Shown here: in pieces, positions 1 to 8,284 of the stretch
Layout: each line of letters begins with the position of its first letter
How positions within the stretch are numbered: position 1 is the first letter of the stretch
Source of the DNA: Fonticella tunisiensis
GTDB taxonomy: Bacteria; Bacillota; Clostridia; Clostridiales; Caloramatoraceae
Direction: 5' to 3'
Assembly: GCF_004364155.1 (NCBI RefSeq)
Contig: NZ_SOAZ01000010.1
Coordinates: 43,522-107,521 of the forward strand
Length of the DNA stretch: 64,000 nucleotides
Position numbers and translations under genes: made by a program
Notes under the pieces: generated by a model
Told to the model about the DNA's origin: nothing
The model's input: the letters and a program-made list of their open reading frames with translations, nothing else
Database searches by the model: none

Positions 1-442
1 TTGCATAGTCTCCAGGCTTTACATACTTCTGTACCTCATCCTTACTTGTTGCACCTATATCTATAAAAAGTTCCTTTATGTCAACGGGTGAATTCCTTTC
101 AGAAGGACTTTGAAGATGTATTGGCTTTGATCCTATAACGCCAACTGTTTTGGTCCTTCCAAAAACAACTCTTTTTGATATTAAAATTCTTGGGTCTATC
201 CCTCCAACTGGCCTAAATATTATTCTGCCGTCATCCTTAATTTTTGTTACTATAAACCCAACCTCATCCATATGGGCTGCAAGCATTACCCTTTTTCCAT
301 TTCCCTTTTTGTGCACTATGAGATTTCCAAGCTTATCCACTCTGGTTTCCCCTAATTCCTGAACCTTGGATTTTATAATCTCCCTTATTTCCTTTTCACA
401 ACCTGATACACCAAAGGCATCGGTATATTCCTTAAGCATCAT
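1..442 (-). CDS. M42 family metallopeptidase, N-terminal part
   Basis: Zinc/cobalt-dependent aminopeptidase of the M42 (glutamyl aminopeptidase/FrvX) family, probably trimming peptides in the cytoplasm. The gene runs off the left edge, so only about 147 N-terminal residues are seen. His57 and Asp59 lie in AAHMDEVGF, the first metal-ligand motif. I take the ATG at 442 because GGAGGG sits about 7 bases upstream; an ATG at 439 is equally possible, and one at 448 is too close to the site. It overlaps the stop of the next M42 gene by 11 bases, so the two are co-transcribed paralogues. Confidence 0.88.
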   Translation of the reverse strand, partial: MMLKEYTDAFGVSGCEKEIREIIKSKVQELGETRVDKLGNLIVHKKGNGKRVMLAAHMDEVGFIVTKIKDDGRIIFRPVGGIDPRILISKRVVFGRTKTVGVIGSKPIHLQSPSERNSPVDIKELFIDIGATSKDEVQKYVKPGDYA

Positions 443-1475
443 ATACATCCCTCCAATCCTCAAACCAGGATATAAAGTGGGCTAAAAGCTTTCCAGCCTT
501 TTCAACATCCTTATAATTTAAAACCTCTGTAGATGTATGCATATATTTAACAGGAATTGAAACAAGCAACGTAGGTATCCCTTCCCTTACAGTCTGTATA
601 TTCCATGCGTCAGTTCCCGTATGTCCCGGTGCTACGTCTAAAAAATATGGAATGTTGTTCTCATCTGCAATTGCTCTTAGCCTATCCGAAAGCTCAGGAT
701 GTATATTAGGTCCAACTGTTATTTCAATACCCTTTCCACACTCGGATGTAATGTTGTCGCTTGCATATTTGTCCCCAAATGTAACATCTATTGCTATTGC
801 AATGTCGGGATTTATCTCATATGTAGGTGGAATAACTCCTCCAAAGCCGGTTTCTTCATTGGTTGATGAAACAAAATAGACGTCTGCGGAGTGCCTCATC
901 TTCTGGAGATATTTTGCACATTCAAACAGTGAGCAAATGCCAGCCCTGTCATCCAGTGCTTTACCCGTAATGTAATCGCCAAGAAGCTTTGTGCAGTTTA
1001 TTTTTATGGTTATAAAATCTCCAACTGTTACAAGTTCTGAAATTTCTTCCTTAGTCATTCCTGCATCGATTACCATGTCATCCATTGAGATAGCCTTTTT
1101 CATATCTTCAGCTGAGAGTACATGCGGCGGCTTTGCACCAATTACGCCATAAACCTCCCTTTTTCCATGTATAATTACCTCCTGTGCCGGAAGAGTCTTA
1201 GGATCAACACCTGCTACCCTTGTAAAATGTACAAATCCCCTTTCATCGATATCCTTAACAATTAATCCTATTTCGTCTGCATGGGCCTGAACCATTATTT
1301 TATACTTTCCGTTTGAGGTTCCTCTTTTTATTGCAGTAAAGTCCCCCAGTTTACCGATTTTTATTTCATCGGTGTATTTTTTAAAGTATTCTGAGAGTAT
1401 ATTATGTAGATTGTGTTCATTTCCGGATATGCCAAAACTGTCGCTTAACTTAGAAAGCAGTTCCCTTCCTTCCAT
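432..1475 (-). CDS. M42 family metallopeptidase
   Basis: Full-length M42 aminopeptidase of 347 residues, the usual family size. Visible ligand and catalytic motifs are His65 and Asp67 in QAHADEIG, Asp175-Asp176 in LDDRAG, Glu207-Glu208 in NEETG, Asp230 in AIDVTFG and His313 in MHTST. No signal peptide or membrane segment, so cytoplasmic. It lies upstream of and overlaps a second M42 gene. Family members form dodecameric tetrahedral shells; whether the two adjacent paralogues co-assemble is inference. A third M42 gene sits at 36.6 kb. The physiological substrate cannot be read from sequence. Confidence 0.93.
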   Translation of the reverse strand: MEGRELLSKLSDSFGISGNEHNLHNILSEYFKKYTDEIKIGKLGDFTAIKRGTSNGKYKIMVQAHADEIGLIVKDIDERGFVHFTRVAGVDPKTLPAQEVIIHGKREVYGVIGAKPPHVLSAEDMKKAISMDDMVIDAGMTKEEISELVTVGDFITIKINCTKLLGDYITGKALDDRAGICSLFECAKYLQKMRHSADVYFVSSTNEETGFGGVIPPTYEINPDIAIAIDVTFGDKYASDNITSECGKGIEITVGPNIHPELSDRLRAIADENNIPYFLDVAPGHTGTDAWNIQTVREGIPTLLVSIPVKYMHTSTEVLNYKDVEKAGKLLAHFISWFEDWRDVYDA

Positions 1476-1547
1476 CTAATACCCTCCTTTTTATCAGATA
1501 ACATAATTATACCATTAAAGAAAAAAAACAACATAAAAATTATAAAA

Positions 1548-1571
1548 GAGAGAGGAAAATTATCCTCTCTC
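1548..1571 (-). terminator. Rho-independent terminator of ddl
   Basis: GAGAGAGG at 1548-1555 pairs with CCTCTCTC at 1564-1571. Read on the minus strand the hairpin is followed by a T-rich run. It overlaps the last codons of ddl and would separate it from the M42 genes downstream. Confidence 0.7.
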
Positions 1572-2462
1572 CCTTAATGAATATTCAATTATAAGATCAA
1601 GCAATCTAGCAAAGGATATTCCCGCAGCTTTGGCACTCTTTGGAAAAAGGCTGTTCTTTGTCATGCCAGGAAGTGTATTAACTTCAAGAACGTAGGGCTC
1701 CCCATCTTTCACTATCATATCTACCCTTGAATAAACGCTGCATTTTAAAAGCTCATAGCATTTTACAGCCATATTTTCAACCTTTTTATGAAGTGTTTCT
1801 TCAAGCTCAACGACGAACTCATCTGCTCCTCCATCGGTATATTTTGATGTATAGTCAAAGAAGGATGACTTCGGCTTTATCGCAAGAACAGGCAGCATCT
1901 TTCCATCGAGTATGGGGCAAGTTATTTCATCTCCCTTTATATACTGCTCTATCATAACTTCCCTGTCATACTTTAAGGCTTCGATTACAGATTCCTTTAT
2001 TTTCTCTCTGCTGCTGACTATTGTTGTTGCAACACTTGAACCGCCTGAATTTGGCTTTACTACTACAGGATAGCCTAACTTTTCAATGGCATCATAATCA
2101 ATTTCATCTGCATTTCTAACCATGATCCAGTCAGCTGTATTTATGCCATTCATTCTAAGTATCCTCTTTGTCATATCCTTGTCCATACATATGGCACTGG
2201 ATAATATTCCACATCCAGTATATGGTATGTTCAATGTTTCAAGAACCCCCTGAACGGTTCCATCCTCTCCAAAATGTCCATGAAGTGCAATAAAAGCAAA
2301 ATCTACACCCTCCGTCTTTTCCATAAGGTCCTTTTTATCATCTATCACTACAGGAACAACTGAATACTTCGTTTTATCAAGATTGTTTAATATTTCCATG
2401 CCAGTATTTAAAGAAACTTCCCTCTCTGAGGAAATTCCACCCATAATAACTCCTATTTTCAT
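1560..2462 (-). CDS. ddl: D-alanine--D-alanine ligase
   Basis: ATP-grasp enzyme that joins two D-alanines for the peptidoglycan stem peptide. At 300 residues it is a compact Ddl of normal length. The N-terminus has the [12 protein letters not shown] motif at residues 7-18, the [12 protein letters not shown] loop at 61-72, the KPNSGGSS glycine loop near 136-143, and the Mg2+-binding [10 protein letters not shown] at 259-268 with Glu260 and Asn262. Cytoplasmic. It appears monocistronic, with its own terminator. A VanA-type D-Ala-D-Lac ligase is less likely because no van neighbours are present. Confidence 0.95.
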   Translation of the reverse strand: MKIGVIMGGISSEREVSLNTGMEILNNLDKTKYSVVPVVIDDKKDLMEKTEGVDFAFIALHGHFGEDGTVQGVLETLNIPYTGCGILSSAICMDKDMTKRILRMNGINTADWIMVRNADEIDYDAIEKLGYPVVVKPNSGGSSVATTIVSSREKIKESVIEALKYDREVMIEQYIKGDEITCPILDGKMLPVLAIKPKSSFFDYTSKYTDGGADEFVVELEETLHKKVENMAVKCYELLKCSVYSRVDMIVKDGEPYVLEVNTLPGMTKNSLFPKSAKAAGISFARLLDLIIEYSLRERG

Positions 2463-2872
2463 TTTAAACCCTCCATATTCTTCAATGCTTTTCCTATCAT
2501 TTAAAATTCCTTTTCAACATCTTCAATCTCACCATAAAAATCCAGTCCATGTGGTGTCTTGCCTGTCATTGTCTACAAAGAAAACGTCTGTCTTTGTAAA
2601 AACCTCCCCTTTATTATAACATTCTCAATGCATTTTTCCAGCGTTTATTTTACTATCCATTCACATTCAACTCTATTCATTCCATATACTTTTTTTCGCA
2701 ACGTCTTTGAAGGCCAAAACTGGCACAAGAAGCCAATTTATATTTTTAAGCAAAGATAAAACAAATAAAAAAGCCCATCACGTGTATTTTTACTTCCATA
2801 TGATTATAGAATATTAAAAATCCTGAATAATACTACTTGTATATGGAACAATAATTTTAGAGGTGGTTTAAT
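2463..2872. other. intergenic region between divergent genes, with a short coding-like scrap
   Basis: Upstream region of ddl (minus) and DUF378 (plus). On the minus strand at about 2497-2597 a short stretch looks coding but changes frame: one frame gives KTDVFFVDNDRQDTTWTG and the +1 frame continues as [12 protein letters not shown] before a stop; removing one T from a run of five would join them. A GGGGAGG lies just upstream, but no standard start codon follows it. It could be a tiny gene with an indel or a remnant. The right half holds a decayed repeat copy. Confidence 0.35.
2640..2755 (-). repeat. decayed copy of the dispersed foldback repeat
   Basis: The stretch from CATTCCATATACTTTTTTTC through GCAACGTC, and the tail TGGCACAAGAAGCCAATTTA, resemble the right half of the repeat best seen at 50.5 kb. 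About 40 internal bases are missing. Similarity is by eye and weak. Confidence 0.3.
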
Positions 2873-3100
2873 ATGGAAAGAAGGAATTTTTTAAATATGA
2901 TGAGTCTGACCCTCGTGGTAATAGGAGGGGTTAACTGGGGATTCGTTTCTCTGTTTGGTTTTGATCCCCTTGCCCTTCTCCTTGGAGGATATAATACTCT
3001 TCTTGCAAAACTGGTATATGGAGCAGTTGGACTTGGTGCCCTGTGGGTATTTTATGCGTATATGCTAACACCGGGCAATAATGCAAGAAAGATGGATTAA
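2873..3100 (+). CDS. DUF378 family small membrane protein
   Basis: 75-residue DUF378 protein. Two hydrophobic helices span roughly residues 9-29 and 42-63, around the family motif IGGVNWGFVSLFGFDPL. The function of DUF378 is unknown. The ATG at 2873 follows AGAGGTGG at good spacing. A second, shorter DUF378 gene begins 73 bases downstream and the pair is closed by a terminator, so they form a two-gene operon. Confidence 0.85.
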   Translation: MERRNFLNMMSLTLVVIGGVNWGFVSLFGFDPLALLLGGYNTLLAKLVYGAVGLGALWVFYAYMLTPGNNARKMD

Positions 3101-3173
3101 TAATTTAATCATAATTTCTAACACTCAAAAATATATTTATACTGTAACCGTATATTATATAGGGGGGTTAACC

Positions 3174-3368
3174 TTGAAGCTATTGAATAAAATAGCGTTA
3201 ATCCTTATAATCATCGGGGCTGTTAACTGGGGACTTATTGGTTTATTTAAACTTGACCTTGTTGCAGAACTGTTTGGTGGAATGAAAAGTATACTTTCAA
3301 GAATTGTTTACTCCCTTATAGGTCTTTCAGGACTCTATATCATATATGAGAGTCTAAAAAGGAAATAG
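3174..3368 (+). CDS. DUF378 family small membrane protein, second copy
   Basis: 64-residue paralogue of the upstream gene, with the same IGAVNWGLIGLFKLDL signature and two predicted membrane helices. I choose a TTG start at 3174 because AGGGGGG (3161-3167) lies 6 bases before it and homology begins here; an upstream ATG at 3081 lies inside the preceding gene and would add an unrelated leader. Function unknown. Tandem DUF378 paralogues suggest a heteromeric membrane protein, but that is inference. Confidence 0.75.
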   Translation: MKLLNKIALILIIIGAVNWGLIGLFKLDLVAELFGGMKSILSRIVYSLIGLSGLYIIYESLKRK

Positions 3369-3394
3369 AGAGAAGGAAGCTTCTCTCTTTTTTA
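3367..3394 (+). terminator. Rho-independent terminator of the DUF378 operon
   Basis: AGAGAGAAG at 3367-3375 pairs perfectly with CTTCTCTCT at 3380-3388 across a 4-base loop and is followed by a T-run. Confidence 0.9.
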
Positions 3395-3594
3395 TATTTC
3401 AGCACCTGTTCAAGTCCTCAACATCCTGCATTTTCAGCCATATATTATACAAACATATTTTTACTGTAAAGGATAATTTCAAAACATAATTTTTATTTGT
3501 TGTGCGCACTATATTTTTCATCACAACAACTTTTAAAGCTAAAACTAACGAAGCAAGTAAAGTTTAATTTCTATAAATACCTATGAAGAAAATT

Positions 3595-3765
3595 TTAATT
3601 GAAATTTTCTTCAAAGAAGATTTCAGATTCGGTTTCCCTGCACCACCTTGTAATGATGCACATGCCCATGTTTCGGGGGCAATTTCTGCATATACATTGA
3701 CTATCTTCACCACCGCATTTTCCGTTTTTAAACTCAGGACACTTTGTACAATTTTTACCTGCCAT
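3595..3765 (-). CDS. small cysteine-rich protein, 56 residues
   Basis: Short gene. The protein starts MAGKNCTKCPEFKNGKCGGE and has eight cysteines at residues 6, 9, 17, 24, 26, 29, 36 and 42, arranged as CxxC, CxCxxC and spaced singles. This suits binding of zinc or an iron-sulfur cluster. The ATG at 3765 follows GGGAGGTG at 8 bases. The C-terminus is acidic and aromatic. I do not recognise a named family, although the pattern resembles small clostridial Cys-rich proteins. The Sec-containing HesB-like gene is 146 bases upstream on the same strand, which would fit a shared metal-cluster theme. Confidence 0.75.
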   Translation of the reverse strand: MAGKNCTKCPEFKNGKCGGEDSQCICRNCPRNMGMCIITRWCRETESEIFFEENFN

Positions 3766-3910
3766 TTACCCTGCACCTCCCTGGCCATTTATCCTGCCAA
3801 ATTTTATTATACCAATTTGTTGTACCGGTTCTTTTGTAAAATTTCTGCCTCTAAATATGATTAAACTGTAACAAAGGGAGGTTCAATTAACCCGCCTTTA
3901 GATGAAAATA

Positions 3911-4183
3911 TCAACATCCACCCTGGTTGGCGATCTTAAATCCTGTTCCAAACCTTACTATATCGAATCCTTCTATAAGGAATGAAAACTCCTTATCTGC
4001 AACAAACTTTACACCGTCTAATTCGTATACTTCATCGTTTTCCCTTTGTTCATCCAGAACAACATCAAAGGTTGGCCCTCCTCATCCAAAACCTCCAAGG
4101 TCTATTCTTACAGCACTTTTGTTTCTACTTTTTAAAGCTTCCTTTATGGCATTCAAGACGTCCATCTCTACATTTACTCTCAT
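3911..4183 (-). CDS. HesB/IscA-like protein with in-frame TGA at a Cys position (probable selenoprotein)
   Basis: HesB-type (A-type Fe-S carrier-like) protein of 90 residues, read through one in-frame TGA at 4082-4084 as selenocysteine 34. The context is DLGGFG-U-GGPTFDVVLDE; family members have Cys at this place. Coding quality is even on both sides of the TGA, including GFDIVRFGTGFKIANQGGC at the C-terminus. The ATG at 4183 follows GGAGG at 6 bases. A hairpin with a G-containing apical loop begins about 10 bases after the TGA, as expected for a bacterial SECIS. HesB-like selenoproteins are known in anaerobes. The role of the protein is not firmly established. No sel genes are in the window. 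Confidence 0.8.
4043..4071 (-). promoter_or_regulatory. candidate SECIS hairpin of the HesB-like gene
   Basis: Downstream of the TGA, minus-strand TGTTC and GAACA enclose the five-base loop TGGAT. An outer CCTT/AAGG helix lies beyond a left-side bulge. The apical loop carries two G residues, as bacterial SECIS loops usually do. Fold judged by eye only. Confidence 0.5.
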
Positions 4184-4328
4184 TGTTAACCTCCAAATTA
4201 AAAATCTTTCAAATTCTACAACAGGTCATATCCGTTTGAATTCCCGTTGTAGAAATGAAAATCTATATTTATCTTTTACACTATAATCTTTTTTTAATTA
4301 TATTTGCACATAAAAAATAATTATTAGA

Positions 4329-5087
4329 TCAACCCAGCATCACATCAAATATCATCATAACTACAAACCCTATAAGAACTCCAAAGGTTGCGCTTCTTGC
4401 AGTTGCCTTTGAGTGGGTTTCGGGTATTATTTCGTCACTTATTACAAAGAGCATTGCACCTGCTGCAAAGGCCAGGGCAAATGGGAGTACTGGCCTTGCG
4501 ATCCTAACGATACCAGCGCCTATAATTCCTCCAACAGGCTCTACTATGCCTGTAAGAAGGGTTATTAAAAATGCCTTCTTCTTACTTGCTCCTCCCCCTA
4601 AAAGAGGCAGCGCTACGGCAAAACCTTCAGGTATGTTTTGAAGTCCTATTCCAACGGCAATAGCAATTCCATCCTTCACACTTCCTCCTCCAAAGCTTAC
4701 GCCAACTGCAAGCCCTTCCGGGAAGTTATGAATAGTTATGGCAATAATAAAAAGCATTAGCTTTGACAATCTTGAATTCCTTCCTTCATATCCGCCTATT
4801 GTATGAAAATGGGGTATGTTTTTATCAATTAAATCAATAAAAACTCCTCCAATGATTATCCCTAAAGAAACGATTATAACTGTAAAGAGCTTATTCTCTC
4901 CCATTTCAATGGCAGGCAGTATTAGACTGAAGGAGGTGGCCGCAAGCATTACTCCTGCCGCGAATCCTAAAATAGAATCAAGAAATTTTTCATCCACCTT
5001 TTTTGTAAAAAATACAGGTATAGCTCCCAATGAGGTTGACAATCCTGCAAGAAGGCTGGCTAAAGCTCCTATCCCAAATATTCCCAT
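4329..5087 (-). CDS. ZIP family metal transporter
   Basis: Integral membrane ZIP transporter of 252 residues with about eight hydrophobic helices. The two metal-binding helices carry HNFPEGLAVGVSFGGG and GLQNIPEGFAVALPL, the HxxPEG-type motifs of the GufA/ZupT branch, which imports zinc and other divalent metals. I start at the ATG at 5087, where GGAGGAG precedes it by a few bases and which lies 1 base after the thiI stop; an ATG at 5105 lies inside thiI. It ends a cysteine desulfurase-thiI-ZIP operon. Metal specificity cannot be told from sequence. Confidence 0.9.
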   Translation of the reverse strand: MGIFGIGALASLLAGLSTSLGAIPVFFTKKVDEKFLDSILGFAAGVMLAATSFSLILPAIEMGENKLFTVIIVSLGIIIGGVFIDLIDKNIPHFHTIGGYEGRNSRLSKLMLFIIAITIHNFPEGLAVGVSFGGGSVKDGIAIAVGIGLQNIPEGFAVALPLLGGGASKKKAFLITLLTGIVEPVGGIIGAGIVRIARPVLPFALAFAAGAMLFVISDEIIPETHSKATARSATFGVLIGFVVMMIFDVMLG

Positions 5088-5088
5088 G

Positions 5089-6246
5089 TCACTCCTCCCT
5101 TCCAATTTGAACGTTTATAACTTCTGCCCCCTCAATTGCTTCCTTTATTAAGCCTTCCTTATCAAGGGCCTGTTCCGAGGCTTCAATGTCATTTAGCCTT
5201 GGTTTCGTTTTTGGATGTTTTGGAACGAAAATCGTACAGCAGTCCTCGTAGGGCAGTATGGAAATATCATATGTACCTATCTGTCTTGATATATCCATTA
5301 TATCAACCTTATCCATTCCCGCAAGGGGCCTGAATACGGGCATCGATATGCCGCTGTTTGTAACATACATGCTTTCAAGTGTCTGACTTGCAACCTGGCC
5401 GAGGCTTTCTCCCGTGATGATAGAAAGAGCGCCCTCATTTATGGCAATCTGCTCCGCTATCTTCATCATAAACCTTCTCATTATAATTGTAAGTTCATCT
5501 TCCCTGCATTTTTCGATTATCTCCATCTGGATCTTTGTAAATGGAATAACGTACAACTTCATAGAACCTGTATATTCAGCAAGCTTTCCTGCAAGATCTA
5601 TCACCTTCTCCTTTGCCCTCTCACTGGTATACGGGTGGCTGTGGTAGTATACCGAAATTATTTCAAGGCCTCTTTTAGCCATCATATAACCTGCAACGGG
5701 GCTGTCTATTCCACCTGAGAGAAGTAAAACTCCCTTTCCAGACGTTCTATAAGGCATACCTGCCACACCTTTATATTCCTTTGAATATACATATGCCATA
5801 TCCCTTATCTCAACGTTTACAACTACATCTGGATTATGAACATCAACTCTGATATCAGGAATATTCCTTAAAATAATTCCTCCAATTTTTCTTGAAAGTT
5901 CCATGGAATTTAAAGGAAAGTTTTTATCTGCTCTTTTACTTTCAACCTTAAAGGTCTTAATTCCTTCAATTTCTTTTAACTGCTCTACCGCAGCTGCTCC
6001 TATTTTATCTATATCCTTTTCAACCACATCGGCAGGAGCAACTGAAAGTACTCCAAAGACCTTTGTAACCTTATCGATTAATTCATGGGAACAGTCGCCT
6101 ATAAAAAGCCTTCCAGATCCTTTTTGTACAGTGTATTCCTTTCCGATTCTTTCCCTGATGTTTTTAACAAGGGCATCTTCAAAATTTTTTCTATTTAACC
6201 CTTTAAGTGTAATTTCACTTGAAAATTTTATAAGCAATTTTTTCAT
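5089..6246 (-). CDS. thiI: tRNA 4-thiouridine synthase ThiI
   Basis: Transfers sulfur to uridine 8 of tRNA and may feed thiazole synthesis. The N-terminal ferredoxin-like/THUMP region covers about residues 1-165. The PP-loop LLLSGGIDSPVAGYMM is at 174-189 with the ATP-binding SGGIDS. At 385 residues it lacks the C-terminal rhodanese domain found in the 482-residue E. coli enzyme, as is usual in Firmicutes. Sulfur therefore likely comes directly from the dedicated cysteine desulfurase encoded immediately upstream, which it overlaps by 4 bases. Confidence 0.96.
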   Translation of the reverse strand: MKKLLIKFSSEITLKGLNRKNFEDALVKNIRERIGKEYTVQKGSGRLFIGDCSHELIDKVTKVFGVLSVAPADVVEKDIDKIGAAAVEQLKEIEGIKTFKVESKRADKNFPLNSMELSRKIGGIILRNIPDIRVDVHNPDVVVNVEIRDMAYVYSKEYKGVAGMPYRTSGKGVLLLSGGIDSPVAGYMMAKRGLEIISVYYHSHPYTSERAKEKVIDLAGKLAEYTGSMKLYVIPFTKIQMEIIEKCREDELTIIMRRFMMKIAEQIAINEGALSIITGESLGQVASQTLESMYVTNSGISMPVFRPLAGMDKVDIMDISRQIGTYDISILPYEDCCTIFVPKHPKTKPRLNDIEASEQALDKEGLIKEAIEGAEVINVQIGREE

Positions 6247-7388
6247 TTCTTTAACCTCCTTAAAAAGGATAAACTTTTCTTAAGTGCCTCTATGGTATAG
6301 TCTACCTCATCAACAGTATTAATATATGAAAAGCTAAATCGTATTGCCCCCTCCACATGGCACTCCTTAAGTCCTATGGATGGAAGGACATAGTTTTTTT
6401 CAGAAACCTTTTTAGATGAACAGGCTGAACCCGTTGACACAAATATATTATAATCCTCAAGAGCATGCAACAGCACCTCTCCCCTTACTCCCTCAAAGGA
6501 AACGTTCAATATGTTTCCAATATGGTTATCATCATAGGGGCTGTTTATAACAATATTATCTATTTCCTTCAATCTCTCTATAAAGTGTTTTTTTATGCCT
6601 TTTACATGTTCTATCTTTTCGTTTAAATTCGACGATATTATTTCAGCTGCAACGCCAAAGCCTGAAATTCCTGGAAGGTTTTCCGTTCCTGACCTTACCT
6701 CCCACTCCTGTCCTCCTCCAAGTATAAGTGGCTCAAGTTTTATTCCCTTTCTAACGTAAAGCGCCCCAACTCCCTTTGGTCCGTGTATTTTATGGGCACT
6801 TAAAGACATAAGGTCCACATCCAGTTTTTTAATATCTATTGGAATCTTTCCCGCGGCCTGCACTGCATCTATATGCACTTTAACTCTTTTATTTTTTTTC
6901 CTAACTATTTCTACTATTTTATCTACAGGTTGAATTGAACCTATTTCATTGTTAACGTACATTATGGTAACAAGCTTTGTGTTATCTTTGATGGAGTTTT
7001 CAAGCTCTTCCAGCTTTATTATTCCTCTGCTGTCAACGCTTAAATATGTAACTTCATAACCGCTTTTCTCAAGTTTTTGCAGAACCCTTAATACGCTGGG
7101 GTGTTCAATCTTTGATGTTATTATGTGACACCCTGGCGTTATAACCCCTTTTATTGCTGTATTGTTTGCCTCACTACCACCTGATGTAAATATTATTTCC
7201 TGTGGTAATGCCCCTATCAGCCTTGCTACCTTTTCCCTTGCCTGCTTCATTTTCTTTTCTGCCCCCAGTCCCAGCCTGTGGGCAGACGAAGGATTCCCAA
7301 AATAGTTTTCCATGCAGTCAGATACTTCCTTTACAACTTCCCTATGTGGTCTTGTTGTTGCACTATTATCAAAATATACTAATTTCAT
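6243..7388 (-). CDS. cysteine desulfurase (IscS/NifS-type), ThiI partner
   Basis: PLP enzyme converting cysteine to alanine and a protein persulfide. It has 381 residues. His96 is in SKIEHPSVL, the PLP lysine Lys200 is in LSAHKIHGPKG, and the persulfide cysteine Cys323 is in VSTGSACSSKK. The overlap with thiI marks it as the NifZ-like desulfurase supplying tRNA thiolation. It is distinct from SufS at 43 kb. The ATG at 7388 follows a CAGGAGGG site. No transcription regulator is adjacent. Confidence 0.95.
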   Translation of the reverse strand: MKLVYFDNSATTRPHREVVKEVSDCMENYFGNPSSAHRLGLGAEKKMKQAREKVARLIGALPQEIIFTSGGSEANNTAIKGVITPGCHIITSKIEHPSVLRVLQKLEKSGYEVTYLSVDSRGIIKLEELENSIKDNTKLVTIMYVNNEIGSIQPVDKIVEIVRKKNKRVKVHIDAVQAAGKIPIDIKKLDVDLMSLSAHKIHGPKGVGALYVRKGIKLEPLILGGGQEWEVRSGTENLPGISGFGVAAEIISSNLNEKIEHVKGIKKHFIERLKEIDNIVINSPYDDNHIGNILNVSFEGVRGEVLLHALEDYNIFVSTGSACSSKKVSEKNYVLPSIGLKECHVEGAIRFSFSYINTVDEVDYTIEALKKSLSFLRRLKK

Positions 7389-7559
7389 TTGATACCCTCC
7401 TGAAAGTAACTTAACAAAAATTTATTTTAGCATAAAATACTATACATTTTGCAATAGTTTATATTATTTTTTATAAATTTATTTTTTACTTTGAAGTGAT
7501 GAAATAATCAATAATCAACTCACATGTCATAGGAAATTTGTTTATTTGAGAAGGAGAAG

Positions 7560-7672
7560 ATTTACAAAAGTTCTTGTTTTTCAAATCTCAGGCATTTGAA
7601 CTTCCTTGGGAGGTTGCAGTGAATATAATGTTTTTAAAGCGGTGTTATGTAAATTCGATTTATAGCGTACAC
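7560..7672 (-). repeat. degenerate copy of the dispersed foldback repeat
   Basis: The 347-base gap at 7389-7734 contains no gene. TTTTTCAAATCTCAGGCATT and the following GAACTTCCTTGGGAGG-GTGAATATAATGTTTTT align by eye to the inverted left arm of the 15.8-kb element. Both terminal repeats are lost. Confidence 0.45.
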
Positions 7673-7677
7673 ATAAC

Positions 7678-7721
7678 AATAAAAAAACTTACCACAGGGC
7701 TGATATCCCCTGAAGGTAAGT
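7678..7721 (-). terminator. Rho-independent terminator of the Nudix gene
   Basis: ACTTACC (7687-7693) pairs with GGTAAGT (715-721 within this block, 7715-7721), with an inner CAGGG/CCCTG extension. The minus-strand 3' side runs into a T-tract from the A-run at 7681-7687. Confidence 0.85.
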
Positions 7722-7734
7722 CATAATATAACTT

Positions 7735-8229
7735 TTATAAATTCAGTTCTTCAATACTTTCAATTGTGCAATTCTTCTGTTCATCGTAAGAAAGGTATAT
7801 TAAATATTTTTTATTCGAAAAAACATAGGGAAGCAAGTCCTTATCGATTTTATTTAACCTTTCCTCATCTAACCTATCTATATCTACCCATACAAGCTTT
7901 CCCTCATTGCTCTCCTTTACCTCTCCGGTAAACTTATCACATATAAATATATACAATATCCAGTTATAATTATCAGGCCCTATTTCAGTCGTTACCACCT
8001 TAAGTTCCGGCTCTTTAATATCAATCCCCGTTTCCTCATACATTTCCCTTTTGATACAGCTTAAAATGTCCTCATTATTTTCCTTTTTTCCGCCGGGTGC
8101 AACCAGGTACCCTGAAAACGGCTCCTTTACTCTATCGAGCATGAGTGTTTTGCCATATTTAACAATGTAACATATGGCAGCAACCTTCTGAATGCTGCTT
8201 CTTCTAATAGTTTCTATCAATCTATCCAA
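7735..8229 (-). CDS. Nudix hydrolase (MutT-like)
   Basis: Soluble Nudix pyrophosphohydrolase of 164 residues. The Nudix box is complete at residues 46-68: GGKKENNEDILSCIK followed by REMYEETGI, which matches Gx5Ex7REUxEExGU. The preceding LDRVKEPFSGYLVAPGGK resembles bacterial 8-oxo-dGTP or oxidised-nucleotide hydrolases, but substrate assignment is not secure. It has its own terminator and appears monocistronic. Confidence 0.9.
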   Translation of the reverse strand: MDRLIETIRRSSIQKVAAICYIVKYGKTLMLDRVKEPFSGYLVAPGGKKENNEDILSCIKREMYEETGIDIKEPELKVVTTEIGPDNYNWILYIFICDKFTGEVKESNEGKLVWVDIDRLDEERLNKIDKDLLPYVFSNKKYLIYLSYDEQKNCTIESIEELNL

Positions 8230-8284
8230 GCCACTTCCCCCCTTTAATATTCTACACGAAACTTAAAAATACTTTTCATTTTAA

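Noticed and set aside
3380..3445. Minus-strand ATG frame reading MAENAGC then TGA GGA, as a possible mini-selenoprotein
   Set aside because: It has no ribosome-binding site, a -10-like sequence abuts the ATG, and the frame runs through the DUF378 terminator.
3890..3913. Terminal TGA of the HesB-like gene as a second selenocysteine
   Set aside because: Read-through adds only about seven residues without family character, and no hairpin follows; it is best taken as the stop.
3927..4286. Plus-strand open frame of 119 codons opposite the HesB-like gene
   Set aside because: It is a shadow of the minus-strand coding sequence with no ribosome-binding site and a low-complexity product.
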